Shown: positions 1 through 8,296 of the stretch, piece after piece
How positions within the stretch are numbered: the first letter of the stretch is position 1
How the letters are laid out: the number at the start of each line of letters is the position of its first letter
Source of the DNA: Pseudomonas viciae
Lineage (GTDB): Bacteria > Pseudomonadota > Gammaproteobacteria > Pseudomonadales > Pseudomonadaceae
NCBI RefSeq assembly: GCF_004786035.1
Contig: NZ_CP035088.1
Span: 6,409,001 to 6,473,000, forward strand
Length of the DNA stretch: 64,000 nucleotides
Reading direction: 5' to 3'
Program-made: the position numbers and the translations under genes
Notes under the pieces: generated by a model
Database searches by the model: none
Told to the model about the DNA's origin: nothing
The model's input: the letters and a program-made list of their open reading frames with translations, nothing else

Positions 1-1
1 G

Positions 2-310
2 CCACCGGAGCCGGGCACCGCCGCCAGCAAGGTCGTGGCGATGGGCAAGACGAAAAACATCGTGGTCGGCGCCATGCGCGTGGCCCGGGAAAACGGTTAC
101 ATGACTGTCAATGTCCAGTTGAGCAACACCAGCTACAACAACAAGACCATGTATTACCGCTTTGCCTGGCTGGGGCCGGAAGGTTTTCCGATCGCCGAGG
201 AAGAAACCTGGAAAAGCCTGACGATGTACGGCGAACAAACCAGCTTCCTGCCGGCCATCGCGCCGACGCCCAAGGCTGTGGATTTCCGACTGGAAATCAA
301 TACCCCTTAA
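2..310 (+). CDS. YcfL family protein (DUF1425), 5' end outside window
   Basis: The reading frame is open from base 2 and ends in TAA at 308-310, so the N-terminus, including any lipoprotein signal, lies upstream of the window. The visible 102 residues include a stretch rich in Asn/Ser/Tyr (VQLSNTSYNNKTMYYRFAWL) typical of the YcfL/DUF1425 beta-sandwich family of small periplasmic lipoproteins. The gene sits 65 bp before an LpoB-family gene, the same ycfL-ycfM order known from enterobacteria, which supports the call. Its molecular role is not known. The GTG at 35 is an internal codon rather than the likely start. Confidence 0.7.
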   Translation, partial: PPEPGTAASKVVAMGKTKNIVVGAMRVARENGYMTVNVQLSNTSYNNKTMYYRFAWLGPEGFPIAEEETWKSLTMYGEQTSFLPAIAPTPKAVDFRLEINTP

Positions 311-375
311 AAACGCTCCCACAAAAAGCGCCCGAGTGACGCGTTATCCCTTTTTCAGTTTTCGAGAGCACCCAC

Positions 376-963
376 ATGTTTGTACGCATTTCCTCCATCG
401 CCCTCGCCGTCCTGCTGGTCAGCGGCTGCGCCAACAACTCCCCGGTCCTGGGCAACAAGAACATCAGCTACGGCGACACCAAGGCCGTGGAAACCGTGAC
501 CAACGAGTTCGGCTCCACCGACCTGCAAATGATCGCCGAGTCCATGACCCGCTCCTTGGCCCAGTCCGGCGTTCTGCAAGGCCGCCCGGTGGTCCAGGTC
601 TATGACGTGAAGAACAAGACCAGCGAATACATCGACACCCGCGAGATCACCACCAGCATCAAGACCCAACTGATGAAGACCGGCGCGGCGCGTTTTGCCA
701 GCGACAACAACGCCATGGACAGCCAGGTCGACCAGCTCAAGCTGCAGAACCAGAGCGGCCTGTACAAGAAAAGCACCGTGGCCAAGACCGGCAACATGAT
801 CGCTGCCAAATACCGCATCGAGGGCTCCATCAGCTCGATCGTCAAGCGCAGCAGCGACTACAAGGACGTCTTCTACAAATTCAGCCTGCAATTGATCGAC
901 GTCGAAAGCGGTCTGGCCGAGTGGATGGACGAGAAAGAAATCCGCAAAACCACGGAGCGTTAA
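376..963 (+). CDS. lpoB: LpoB-family outer-membrane lipoprotein (PBP activator family)
   Basis: A 195-residue lipoprotein with a short hydrophobic signal and the lipobox LVSGC, predicted to be lipidated at Cys18. The body (VVQVYDVKNKTSEYIDTREI, then a C-terminal DVESGLAEW segment) matches the LpoB/YcfM family, whose E. coli member activates the peptidoglycan synthase PBP1b from the outer membrane. In P. aeruginosa PBP1b is activated by an unrelated protein, LpoP, so the family name may not give the real role here. The ATG at 376 puts the signal at the N-terminus. The gene is followed 3 bp later by a second exported protein, so the two are very probably co-transcribed with the preceding YcfL-like gene. 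Confidence 0.75.
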   Translation: MFVRISSIALAVLLVSGCANNSPVLGNKNISYGDTKAVETVTNEFGSTDLQMIAESMTRSLAQSGVLQGRPVVQVYDVKNKTSEYIDTREITTSIKTQLMKTGAARFASDNNAMDSQVDQLKLQNQSGLYKKSTVAKTGNMIAAKYRIEGSISSIVKRSSDYKDVFYKFSLQLIDVESGLAEWMDEKEIRKTTER

Positions 964-966
964 ACC

Positions 967-1710
967 ATGCGCACATGGATTGGCATCATGGCCCTGGCCT
1001 GCGCGTTCGGCGCGCAGGCGGCCCCAAAAGTCGCGGTCACTGACCTGGCGTACCAGGAGCGAGTGGAAGAATACATCCACACCGTTTCCGCCCAGAGCAA
1101 CTTCCAGGCGAATGCCTATAGCGCCAGCGCCTCGTCGAGCTACGACGAGATGGAAGCCACCAGCAGCTACATCGAGCAGGGCGAGCTGCGCAAGTTCACC
1201 GGTGACATCAAGGGCGAGATCCTGCGCAGCGGGATGTTCCAGCTGGTGCAGGGCTCACCGCACACTGCGTCGTCCAAGGGTGACGTCTACGACGTGATCA
1301 GGCGCATCAAGGCTGGGCAGTTCAAGGGTGCCGATTATGTGCTGTTCGGCACGGTGTCGGACATCGACTTCACCCGCGACATCAACGAACTGGGCACCGC
1401 GGACAGCTACTCGGCAGTACTGGCGCTGACCCTGGTAGCGGACTTCAGCCTGATCAACACCAAGACTTTCGAAATCACCTCGGCGTTCACCGCCATGGGC
1501 GAAGGCCAGGACACCAAGCTGTTGAACCACCGGGATGTGCGCATCAGCCTCAACCGGCCACGGGTGGTGCGCGAGGTGTCCAAGGCTTTGGGTGAAGACG
1601 TGGCGCGGCAACTGAGCGAACAACTCGGTGGCCCGAGCTACGAACAGGCCGGTGAGCCTGTGCAGCGCAATAATCTACCGCGCGATACCGCACCGGTGAT
1701 CTTGCGCTGA
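967..1710 (+). CDS. Exported LpoB/CsgG-like protein of unknown function
   Basis: A 247-residue protein with a cleavable signal peptide ending near AQAAPK (about residue 18-19) and no lipobox, so probably a soluble periplasmic protein. The core (KVAVTDLAYQ near the N-terminus, GADYVLFGTVSDIDF in the middle, LINTKTFEITSAFTAMGEGQ later) has the pattern of the LpoB/CsgG alpha-beta fold. It starts 3 bp after the LpoB-family stop codon, so the two are translationally close and likely work together. It may be a diverged partner or paralogue of the lipoprotein. The fold assignment is inference from motif pattern only. Confidence 0.55.
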   Translation: MRTWIGIMALACAFGAQAAPKVAVTDLAYQERVEEYIHTVSAQSNFQANAYSASASSSYDEMEATSSYIEQGELRKFTGDIKGEILRSGMFQLVQGSPHTASSKGDVYDVIRRIKAGQFKGADYVLFGTVSDIDFTRDINELGTADSYSAVLALTLVADFSLINTKTFEITSAFTAMGEGQDTKLLNHRDVRISLNRPRVVREVSKALGEDVARQLSEQLGGPSYEQAGEPVQRNNLPRDTAPVILR

Positions 1711-1735
1711 ATCACACCGCCGGGTAGATGCTTTT

Positions 1736-1763
1736 GTGGCGAGGGAGCTTGCTCCCTCGCCAC
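1736..1763. repeat. REP-type perfect palindrome
   Basis: Two 13-base arms beginning GTGGCGAGGGAGC are separated by TT and form a perfect inverted repeat between two convergent genes. The same GTGGCGAGGGAGC family recurs at 9045 and 17132. It could act as a bidirectional 3' stabiliser or weak terminator. Confidence 0.85.
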
Positions 1764-1785
1764 AGGTATCGCCTGCCCTTTGCGG

Positions 1786-2418
1786 TTATACGGTGACCCT
1801 GCGAATCGTCGCCAGAAAACCCGCCGCGCCGATGAACAGTCCGGCAAAAGTCCGGTTCATCCGCCGCTGCTGTTTCGGCGTGCGCAGCAGGCGCAAGACT
1901 TTGGCCGCCAGCCCGGTGTACCCGGCCATGACGATGAGATCGACGCAAATCATGGTCCCGCCCAGGATCAGGTATTGCTTGACCAAGGGTGCATGGGGGT
2001 CGATGAATTGCGGCAGCACCGCCAGCATGAACACCAGGGCCTTGGGGTTGCTGATATTGACCAGAAAACCGCGAAATATCAGCGCCAGGGGGTTGCCGAT
2101 GGGCCGTACGGCCGCGTTATCACTGATCTCGCCGGGGATGGCTCGCCACTGTTTGACCCCCAGGTAAACCAGGTAGGCCACACCGAACCATTTGATCACA
2201 TAGAACGCAGTGGCCGACGCGGTGAGAATCGCACCGACACCGGCGGCAACGATCACGACTTGCAACGCCAGGCCCAGCTGCAGACCCATGGCATTCCAGT
2301 AGCCGCGCCAGAAACCGTACCGCAGACCGCTGGACATCGATGCAATGGCACCGGCACCCGGCGAAAGGCTGATCACCCAACACGCGGCGAAAAACGCCAG
2401 CCATGTTTCCAGCACCAT
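1786..2418 (-). CDS. LysE/RhtB family amino-acid exporter
   Basis: A 210-residue integral membrane protein with the N-terminal LysE signature SLSPGAGAIASMSSGLRYG and about six hydrophobic segments, the usual size and topology of LysE/RhtB exporters. These export amino acids or derivatives such as homoserine, threonine or lysine across the inner membrane. The substrate cannot be read from the sequence. It is monocistronic and convergent with the LpoB-like gene, with a REP palindrome between them. Confidence 0.85.
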   Translation of the reverse strand: MVLETWLAFFAACWVISLSPGAGAIASMSSGLRYGFWRGYWNAMGLQLGLALQVVIVAAGVGAILTASATAFYVIKWFGVAYLVYLGVKQWRAIPGEISDNAAVRPIGNPLALIFRGFLVNISNPKALVFMLAVLPQFIDPHAPLVKQYLILGGTMICVDLIVMAGYTGLAAKVLRLLRTPKQQRRMNRTFAGLFIGAAGFLATIRRVTV

Positions 2419-2519
2419 TGCACACCTCGGCTCAGATTCGTCGAAACGACTAAGCTAATGCGCCGTCGAGCGGTTGACCACCGCTTTTTTCCAAAAAGAG
2501 CCGAGCGGCCAGGGTCGGG

Positions 2520-3101
2520 TTATTCGACGAAACCGCCCACCGGAAATGCCTCGCTGCCACGCCAGCGCCGCACCGAGCGTTGGAAGAACAGGCTGTTGGG
2601 CACTTGCACCATGGCGCTGCCGGTGCCGAGTTCCTCGGGTTCGATCAGCGTGGTGTACAGCAGGTTGATCGCCACCACCCGCCCCTTGATGCCGGGCTTG
2701 TCGGTGGTGTCCACCAACTCGACCACATCCCCCAGGCGAAACGGCCCGACGGTGTAGATCAAAACAGCACACAGCAGGTTCGACAACACGCTCCAGATGG
2801 CGAAAAACGCCACCGCTGCCACCGCGACGAAACCCGACAGTGCGGTCCACAGCACTGTGGCGGAGACACCCAGGCGTTCGAGCACCACCAACACTGCGCT
2901 GCCCATGATCAGCCAGCGCAGCACGCCCCGCAGGATAATGACCAGTTGGGGTGGGAACGGGTAACGCTCACCCAGGCCCGTGAGCGCACGCGCCACGACA
3001 CGCTGCGCGACATAACCGGCCAGCAGAATCAGCAGGATTTGCACACCGAGCCAGATCGGCTCGATCCACATGACAGGTATAGGCAACGCCAACGCTTCCA
3101 T
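2520..3101 (-). CDS. Small MscS-type mechanosensitive channel
   Basis: A 193-residue protein with three predicted membrane segments followed by the MscS pore/beta-domain region (FAIWSVLSNLLCAVLIYTVG, then PFRLGDVVEL). It ends soon after QVPNSLFFQRSV, so it lacks the C-terminal alpha/beta domain of E. coli MscS and is of the minimal type. Its product would open in response to membrane tension during osmotic downshift. The start was chosen at 3101 because this ATG overlaps the TGA of the upstream ABC-F gene by one base (TGATG), a typical coupling arrangement. A longer frame from 3161 lies wholly inside the upstream gene. Confidence 0.8.
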   Translation of the reverse strand: MEALALPIPVMWIEPIWLGVQILLILLAGYVAQRVVARALTGLGERYPFPPQLVIILRGVLRWLIMGSAVLVVLERLGVSATVLWTALSGFVAVAAVAFFAIWSVLSNLLCAVLIYTVGPFRLGDVVELVDTTDKPGIKGRVVAINLLYTTLIEPEELGTGSAMVQVPNSLFFQRSVRRWRGSEAFPVGGFVE

Positions 3102-5011
3102 CAGGACAATGCCTCCAGCTCCGCTTGCAGGTTTTCCAGCAACTCCAAGGCTTGCATCCACGCCTCCTCAAGCTCCGCTTCCCGAACCTTCAGCCTGGCC
3201 TGTTCGGCCAGCAGGTCACGCAACTCATCCTTGCGCGCCGCCTCGTAGACACCGCTGTCGCCGAGGCTGGTTTCGATTTTCTGCAGTTTCTCATGGAGCT
3301 TGCCCAACTCGACTTCGAGCTTGTCGGCTTCGCGCTTGTGCGGTGCCAACTGCTGACGCAAGGCCGCAGCGGCCTGGCGCTGGGCTTTCTTGTCGGTCTT
3401 GTCCGGGTTGACTGGCGTAGTGCTGACCGGGGCGTTGCGCTGGCGGTACTCCACCAGCCAGCGCGCGTAGTCTTCCAGGTCGCCGTCGAACTCTTCGACC
3501 TTGCCGTCGGCTACCAGGAAAAAATTATCCGTGGTGCTCTTGAGCAAATGCCGATCGTGGGACACCACCAGCACCGCCCCGCTGAATTCCTGCAAGGCCA
3601 TGGTCAGGGCCAGGCGCATTTCCAGGTCGAGGTGGTTGGTCGGTTCGTCGAGCAGCAGCAAGTTCGGTCGGCCCCAGGCAATCAACGCCAGCGCCAGGCG
3701 CGCCTTTTCGCCGCCGGAGAAATTCAGCACCGGCTCATCGATACGCGCACCGCGGAAGTCGAAACCACCGAGGAAATCGCGCAGGACCTGCTCGCGCTCG
3801 GTCGGCGCCAAGCGTTGCAGGTGCAGCAGCGGGCTAGCCTTGGAGTCCAGGGAGTCGAGTTGATGCTGGGCGAAGTAACCGACCACGGTGTTCTCACCCC
3901 GGGTCAGGCGCCCGGCCAGAGGCTCGAGTTCACCGGAAAGGTTTTTGATCAGGGTCGACTTACCGGCACCGTTGGGCCCCAGCAGACCAATCCGCGCACC
4001 GGGGGTCAGCTGCAGCTTGACCTTCTCCAGCACGGTTTTGTCGCCATAGCCCAGGCGCGCATCGGACAGGTCGATCAGCGGACTGGAGATCTTGGTCGAT
4101 TCGCGGAAGACAAAATCAAACGGTGAATCGACGTGGGCCGCCGACAGCTCCTCCATCCGCTCCAGCGCCTTGATCCGGCTCTGGGCCTGGCGGGCCTTGG
4201 TGGCCTGGGCCTTGAAGCGGGCAATGTAGCTTTCCATGTGCGCACGCTGCGCCTGCTGCTTCTCGTACGCCTGCTGTTGCTGGGCCAGGCGTTCGGCACG
4301 GGCGCGCTCGAAAGCGCTGTAGCCGCCACGGTACAAGGTGAGCTTGCGTTGATCGACATGGGCCACGTGATCGACCACGGCGTCGAGGAAGTCTCGGTCG
4401 TGGGAAATCAGCAGCAGCGTGCCCGGGTAGCTTTTGAGCCAGTCTTCGAGCCAGATGATGGCGTCGAGGTCCAAGTGGTTGGTCGGTTCATCGAGCAGCA
4501 GCAAATCCGAAGGGCACATCAAGGCCTGCGCCAGGTTCAGGCGCATCCGCCAGCCGCCGGAGAAATCCCCGACCTGACGGTCCATCTGCTCGTTGGTAAA
4601 CCCCAGGCCGGCGAGCAATTTGCGCGCACGGGCATCGGCGGTGTAGCCGTCGGCGCTATCGAGCTCCGAGTGCAGACGGGCCTGGGCGGCGCCGTCATGG
4701 GCCGCTTCCGCCAGCGCCAGGTCGCGCTGGACCTGACGCAGGCGCAGGTCGCCATCGAGCACATAGTCCACCGCCAGGCGCTCGAGGGTGTCGACCTCCT
4801 GGCGCATGTGGGCGATACGCCAATCGGCCGGCAGCAAGCAATCGCCCGAGTCCGGGTGCAGCTCACCCCGCAGCAAGGCGAACAGGCTCGATTTGCCGGC
4901 GCCGTTGGCACCGATGAGGCCGGCTTTGTGGCCGGCGTGCAGGGTCAGCTCGGCGTCTTCTAGCAGACGTTGCGGGCCACGCTGTAAAGTCAGGTTCTGA
5001 AGTCGGATCAT
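3101..5011 (-). CDS. yheS: ABC-F family ATPase, YheS-like
   Basis: A 636-residue protein with two ATP-binding cassettes and no membrane segments, the architecture of ABC-F ribosome-binding ATPases. The first Walker A is GANGAGKSS near residue 35 and the first signature is in DFSGGWRMRLNLAQ. The second Walker A is GPNGAGKST near 345 and the second signature is LNFSGGEKARLAL. Both cassettes carry LLLLDEPTNHLDL. The linker between them is charged and helical, and the C-terminus is a long coiled coil rich in Lys/Glu. Length and C-terminal extension match YheS best among YheS, Uup, EttA and YbiT. It is probably co-transcribed with the small channel gene downstream. Confidence 0.85.
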   Translation of the reverse strand: MIRLQNLTLQRGPQRLLEDAELTLHAGHKAGLIGANGAGKSSLFALLRGELHPDSGDCLLPADWRIAHMRQEVDTLERLAVDYVLDGDLRLRQVQRDLALAEAAHDGAAQARLHSELDSADGYTADARARKLLAGLGFTNEQMDRQVGDFSGGWRMRLNLAQALMCPSDLLLLDEPTNHLDLDAIIWLEDWLKSYPGTLLLISHDRDFLDAVVDHVAHVDQRKLTLYRGGYSAFERARAERLAQQQQAYEKQQAQRAHMESYIARFKAQATKARQAQSRIKALERMEELSAAHVDSPFDFVFRESTKISSPLIDLSDARLGYGDKTVLEKVKLQLTPGARIGLLGPNGAGKSTLIKNLSGELEPLAGRLTRGENTVVGYFAQHQLDSLDSKASPLLHLQRLAPTEREQVLRDFLGGFDFRGARIDEPVLNFSGGEKARLALALIAWGRPNLLLLDEPTNHLDLEMRLALTMALQEFSGAVLVVSHDRHLLKSTTDNFFLVADGKVEEFDGDLEDYARWLVEYRQRNAPVSTTPVNPDKTDKKAQRQAAAALRQQLAPHKREADKLEVELGKLHEKLQKIETSLGDSGVYEAARKDELRDLLAEQARLKVREAELEEAWMQALELLENLQAELEALS

Positions 5012-5061
5012 AATGGCGGCGGAGTCTACCAGCTTCGCTCACAACTGGCGCGAGTAGCACG

Positions 5062-5526
5062 ATGTCCCCTGACCTGTGGAGCTTTTCCCTCGACCTCTAT
5101 GCCAAGCCCGGCGTGGAACCTGCCTGCCTGGCGCTACAGAACGCCGGCGCCAACGTCTGCCTCCTGCTTTGCGGCCTGTGGCTGCAACAGCGTGGCGTGA
5201 CCTGCAATGAACAGAGGCTGCAACAGCTTCGACAACTGGCCGAGCCCTGGGACGCAGAGGTGGTAAACCCATTACGCACGCTTCGTAGCCAATGGAAAAC
5301 CAGTGCCCTTCAAGACACAGCACTCCACAGCTTGCGCGAGCAGGTCAAGAAACTGGAGTTGCAAGCCGAACGGCGATTGCTGGAACGATTGGAGGCGGCG
5401 ACCAAGGATTGGCCTGAGGTACAACAGACAGATTCAGCACACTGGCTGCAAGGGCTGGCGGCGAGTGCCGACCCAGCGAACCGCGACGCGCTGCATCAGC
5501 TGCGCGTCGCGGTGTCCGGCACTTAG
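5062..5526 (+). CDS. TIGR02444 family protein (DUF2390)
   Basis: A 154-residue soluble protein with the family's N-terminal pattern LWSFSLDLYAKPGVEPACL followed by NVCLLLCGLWL. The second half is helical and rich in Gln/Leu/Arg. Function is unknown. It is divergent from the ABC-F gene, with 50 bp between the two starts, and its TAG stop overlaps the algP stop codon by a few bases, so the two genes converge tail to tail with no room for a terminator. Confidence 0.75.
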   Translation: MSPDLWSFSLDLYAKPGVEPACLALQNAGANVCLLLCGLWLQQRGVTCNEQRLQQLRQLAEPWDAEVVNPLRTLRSQWKTSALQDTALHSLREQVKKLELQAERRLLERLEAATKDWPEVQQTDSAHWLQGLAASADPANRDALHQLRVAVSGT

Positions 5527-6743
5527 GAAGCGCTGGTTGGGGTGCTGGTGCTCGGCGCAACGGCGGCGGATGGGCTGGTCGCCGGGGCCGAAGTGGTGGT
5601 TGGAGCAGGTGCCGCGGTTGGAGCCGGCGTCGATGTCGCAGGCTTGGCTGCTGGCGCAGTCGAAGGTTTTGCGGCGGCTGGCTTTTTCACGGCAGGTTTT
5701 ACCGCAGGCTTGGCGGCAGGTTTTGCAGCGGCCGGCTTCGCGGCAGCAGGCTTGGCGACAGGTTTTGCCGCAGCCGGTTTGGCAGCAGGTTTAGCGGCAG
5801 CTTTGGCAGGCGCTTTGGCCGCGACTGGCTTGGCCGCCGTTTTCACAGCGGGCTTGGCCGCAGCCGGTTTGGCAGCGGCAGTTTTGGTTGCCGCAGGCTT
5901 GGCAGCGGGTTTTGCAGCGGCAGGTTTTGCAGCGGGTTTTGCAGCGGGTTTTGCAGCGGGTTTTGCAGCGGGTTTTGCAGCGGGTTTTGCAGCCGCTTTA
6001 GCAGCAGGTTTTGCCGCCGCAGTTTTCGTCGCTGCGGGCTTGGCGGCAGCGGTTTTAGCCGCAGGCTTGGCGACAGCTTTTGCAGCAGGCTTGGCAGCAA
6101 CAGGCTTAGCGGCAGCCGTTTTTGCGGCTGGCTTGGCGGCAACAGGCTTAGCGGCGGCAGCTTTGACGGCCGGTTTTTTTGCCGCCGGTTTGGCAGCGCT
6201 GGCAGCGACCGGTTTGGCAGCAGGCTTGCTCGCCGCTTTGGCCGGTGCTTTCACGGCTGGCTTAGCCGCTACTTTGGCCGGTGTTTTTGCCGCGACGGGT
6301 TTAGCAGCCGGCTTTTTGGCCGATACAGCAGCAGGCTTGGCAGCGCGCAGCGTCAGCGCCTTGCCCACAGCCTCTTGCACGCGACCGACACCCTGGGCCA
6401 GTTTCAGGCTTTCCTGGGCATCACGCTTGAGTTGCAGAATGTAGGCGCGGGTTTCGGACTGACGATCCTTCAAGGCATCGAGCAGATCTTCGAGCTCTTT
6501 CACAACATCTTTGGCCTTGGCTTGTGCCTTGGCCTTGCCAGCGGTGGCTGCGTCTTGCAGTTTAGTGCGCGACTTGTGCAGCTTTTCCTGTGCTTTGCCG
6601 CGTTGTTTTTCCAGCTTGGCGAGCAGTTTTTCAGCATCAGCCAGCGCTTGGGAGCAGGCATTTTCCAAATGTTCGAGCAAGCTGCCCGAGAGTTGTTGGA
6701 GCAAGTGCAACGGAGTGTTTACGGGCTTCTTGGTGGCCGACAT
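5523..6743 (-). CDS. algP: AlgP, histone H1-like alginate regulator with KPAA repeats
   Basis: A 406-residue protein in two parts. Residues 1-135 form a charged helical domain (LLQQLSGSLLEHLENACSQA, then many Lys/Glu). The rest is almost entirely Lys-Pro-Ala-Ala repeats resembling the tail of histone H1, ending in a Pro/Thr/Ser/Ala-rich segment. AlgP (AlgR3) of P. aeruginosa binds DNA non-specifically and influences alginate gene expression. Position next to algQ and the algR-hem block agrees. The repeat region contains a perfect 12-bp tandem array (5933-5993), so copy number probably varies between strains. Fluorescent pseudomonads may use the protein as a general nucleoid factor. Confidence 0.9.
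   Translation of the reverse strand: MSATKKPVNTPLHLLQQLSGSLLEHLENACSQALADAEKLLAKLEKQRGKAQEKLHKSRTKLQDAATAGKAKAQAKAKDVVKELEDLLDALKDRQSETRAYILQLKRDAQESLKLAQGVGRVQEAVGKALTLRAAKPAAVSAKKPAAKPVAAKTPAKVAAKPAVKAPAKAASKPAAKPVAASAAKPAAKKPAVKAAAAKPVAAKPAAKTAAAKPVAAKPAAKAVAKPAAKTAAAKPAATKTAAAKPAAKAAAKPAAKPAAKPAAKPAAKPAAKPAAAKPAAKPAATKTAAAKPAAAKPAVKTAAKPVAAKAPAKAAAKPAAKPAAAKPVAKPAAAKPAAAKPAAKPAVKPAVKKPAAAKPSTAPAAKPATSTPAPTAAPAPTTTSAPATSPSAAVAPSTSTPTSAS
5933..5993. repeat. 12-bp tandem repeat array inside algP
   Basis: The unit GGTTTTGCAGCG is repeated head to tail about five times with no mismatch and encodes successive Lys-Pro-Ala-Ala units on the minus strand. Flanking DNA from about 5690 to 6330 holds imperfect copies. 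Gain or loss of one unit keeps the frame. Confidence 0.9.
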
Positions 6744-6936
6744 GGTTTACCTCCTGACTGACGTAAGTGCGGCTCATACTAGACCTCTGCTACAACCGCC
6801 GCTAGGGCATGTTGACACTACATAAGACGTTGCGTTGCAAGAGACGAAAAATCTTCTACGTCACCGCCGAGACAATCCACCTTTGCAGCGATCGGCACTG
6901 GCATAATCCCCCCCGACTCGAGGCCGGAGAGCACAC

Positions 6937-7602
6937 ATGTTGCGTCACCTGTTTTTATTCCTGTGCATGGCGTGTCCCATGGCTCAGGCCGCTGAAAAAA
7001 CCAGCGCAAATGATGCTCACGATCTGGCGTACAGCCTGGGCGCAAGCCTGGGAGAACGCCTGCGCCAGGACGTACCCGACCTACAGATCCAGGCCTTGGT
7101 CGAAGGGCTGCAACAGGCCTACCTGGGCAAGCCGCTGGCCCTGAAGGATGAACGCATCGAACAGATCCTGGCCACACATCAGGCGCAACTGACAGCGCAG
7201 TCGACGACGCCGCAGGTCGAAGTCGCACTGAAAACAGAACAGAAGTTTCTCGATGAGGAAAAAAACCGGCCCGGCGTCCAGCAACTGGCAGACGGCATCC
7301 TGTTGACCGAACTCAAGCCAGGCCACGGTGCGAAGGCCGGTCCGCACGGCAAGGTCCAGGTGCTGTATATCGGTCGATTGCCGGACGGCACCGTATTCGA
7401 TTCCAACCGCCAAGCGCAGTGGTTCAATCTCGACAGCGTGATTGACGGTTGGCGCAGTGCATTGCCGCAAATGCCGGTCGGCGCGAAATGGCGACTGGTG
7501 ATTCCTTCGACCCTGGCGTATGGCGCCGAAGGTGCCGGGGATGTGATCCCGCCTTTCACGCCACTGGTGTTTGAAATCGAGTTGCTGGGCGCGACGACCT
7601 GA
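6937..7602 (+). CDS. Exported FKBP-type peptidyl-prolyl isomerase
   Basis: A 221-residue protein with a signal peptide (FLFLCMACPMAQAAE, cleavage near residue 18-19). It has an N-terminal helical FKBP dimerisation domain containing AYSLGASLGERL, and a C-terminal FKBP catalytic domain with GRLPDGTVFDSN, GWRSALPQMPVGAKWRL and IPSTLAYGAEGAG. This is the FkpA/FklB arrangement, and the signal peptide favours a periplasmic folding role. It converges on algQ across a strong bidirectional terminator. The GAGAGC upstream of the ATG at 6937 is a reasonable ribosome site. Confidence 0.88.
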   Translation: MLRHLFLFLCMACPMAQAAEKTSANDAHDLAYSLGASLGERLRQDVPDLQIQALVEGLQQAYLGKPLALKDERIEQILATHQAQLTAQSTTPQVEVALKTEQKFLDEEKNRPGVQQLADGILLTELKPGHGAKAGPHGKVQVLYIGRLPDGTVFDSNRQAQWFNLDSVIDGWRSALPQMPVGAKWRLVIPSTLAYGAEGAGDVIPPFTPLVFEIELLGATT

Positions 7603-7615
7603 CGCTGCCCAAACG

Positions 7616-7648
7616 AAAAACGGTGCGCAATGCGCACCGTTTTTTTTA
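7616..7648. terminator. Bidirectional intrinsic terminator, FKBP gene / algQ
   Basis: The stem CGGTGCGCA/TGCGCACCG is flanked by five As on the left and eight Ts on the right, so it can end transcripts arriving from the FKBP gene (+) and from algQ (-). Confidence 0.9.
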
Positions 7649-7662
7649 TTACCGCGAACTCT

Positions 7663-8121
7663 TCAGGCCTGGACCGCGGCCTCTTCCTTGTGGGCGTTGT
7701 GCAGTACTTCGATCAGGCAGTCTTCCAGTTCGAAGCGCTCGTGCAGCAAGCCGCCCAGCTCCTTGAATTTTTCCGCTACGCACTTGCCTTCATCACACAG
7801 GTCATTGAACGCCAGCAGTTTTTCAGTGATGACGTCGATGCGCGGGTAGATCTGCTCGGCGAGCTCCAGGCCACGCTTGTCGTTGAAGGCCTTGGCCTCA
7901 CCCGTCAGTTGTTCGTAGATCTCGAAATGACCGGCAGACACATAGTCGACCAGCACACCGCAGAACTCTTGCAACGGTTTGCGGCTTTCGCTGAGCGCTT
8001 CAGGCTTGTCGCCGAGAGCATCATAGGCCCGAACCAGTTCGTGACGCTCCTGCAACCAGCGGTCAATCAGCAGATGCACCCCACCCCAGCGTTCCTGAGC
8101 ATTCTGACAACTTTCGAGCAT
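7663..8121 (-). CDS. algQ: AlgQ/Rsd, sigma-70-binding regulator
   Basis: A 152-residue helical protein beginning [16 protein letters not shown], with the conserved WLQERHELV and [20 protein letters not shown] segments of the Rsd/AlgQ family. The family binds region 4 of the housekeeping sigma factor and shifts RNA polymerase use towards alternative sigma factors. In P. aeruginosa AlgQ also affects alginate and nucleoside-diphosphate kinase levels. It lies between algP and dsbB in the usual Pseudomonas order. Length equals the family norm. Confidence 0.93.
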   Translation of the reverse strand: MLESCQNAQERWGGVHLLIDRWLQERHELVRAYDALGDKPEALSESRKPLQEFCGVLVDYVSAGHFEIYEQLTGEAKAFNDKRGLELAEQIYPRIDVITEKLLAFNDLCDEGKCVAEKFKELGGLLHERFELEDCLIEVLHNAHKEEAAVQA

Positions 8122-8296
8122 GGTGATTTCTTCCCTTGTGAGTCATGCCCCTCGCAGCCCGCGCATGCCTGAATGATCAGGGGCAAGCCAGACATAACAT
8201 GATCGAGCGGCATAATTCTGATAACTCGTGCGGGCCAGATTATGCCCGCACGACAACCGCTTCAAGGTACGCAGGAGATAAAGTTCATACAAGTGT

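Noticed and set aside
5690..6330. Possible CRISPR-like repeat array
   Set aside because: The unit is 12 bp, contiguous and codes KPAA in frame. There are no spacers or cas genes.
5542..6444. A 300-codon plus-strand frame rich in Ala/Gly/Phe
   Set aside because: It is the complement of the AlgP KPAA tract; the repeat gives low-complexity frames on both strands.
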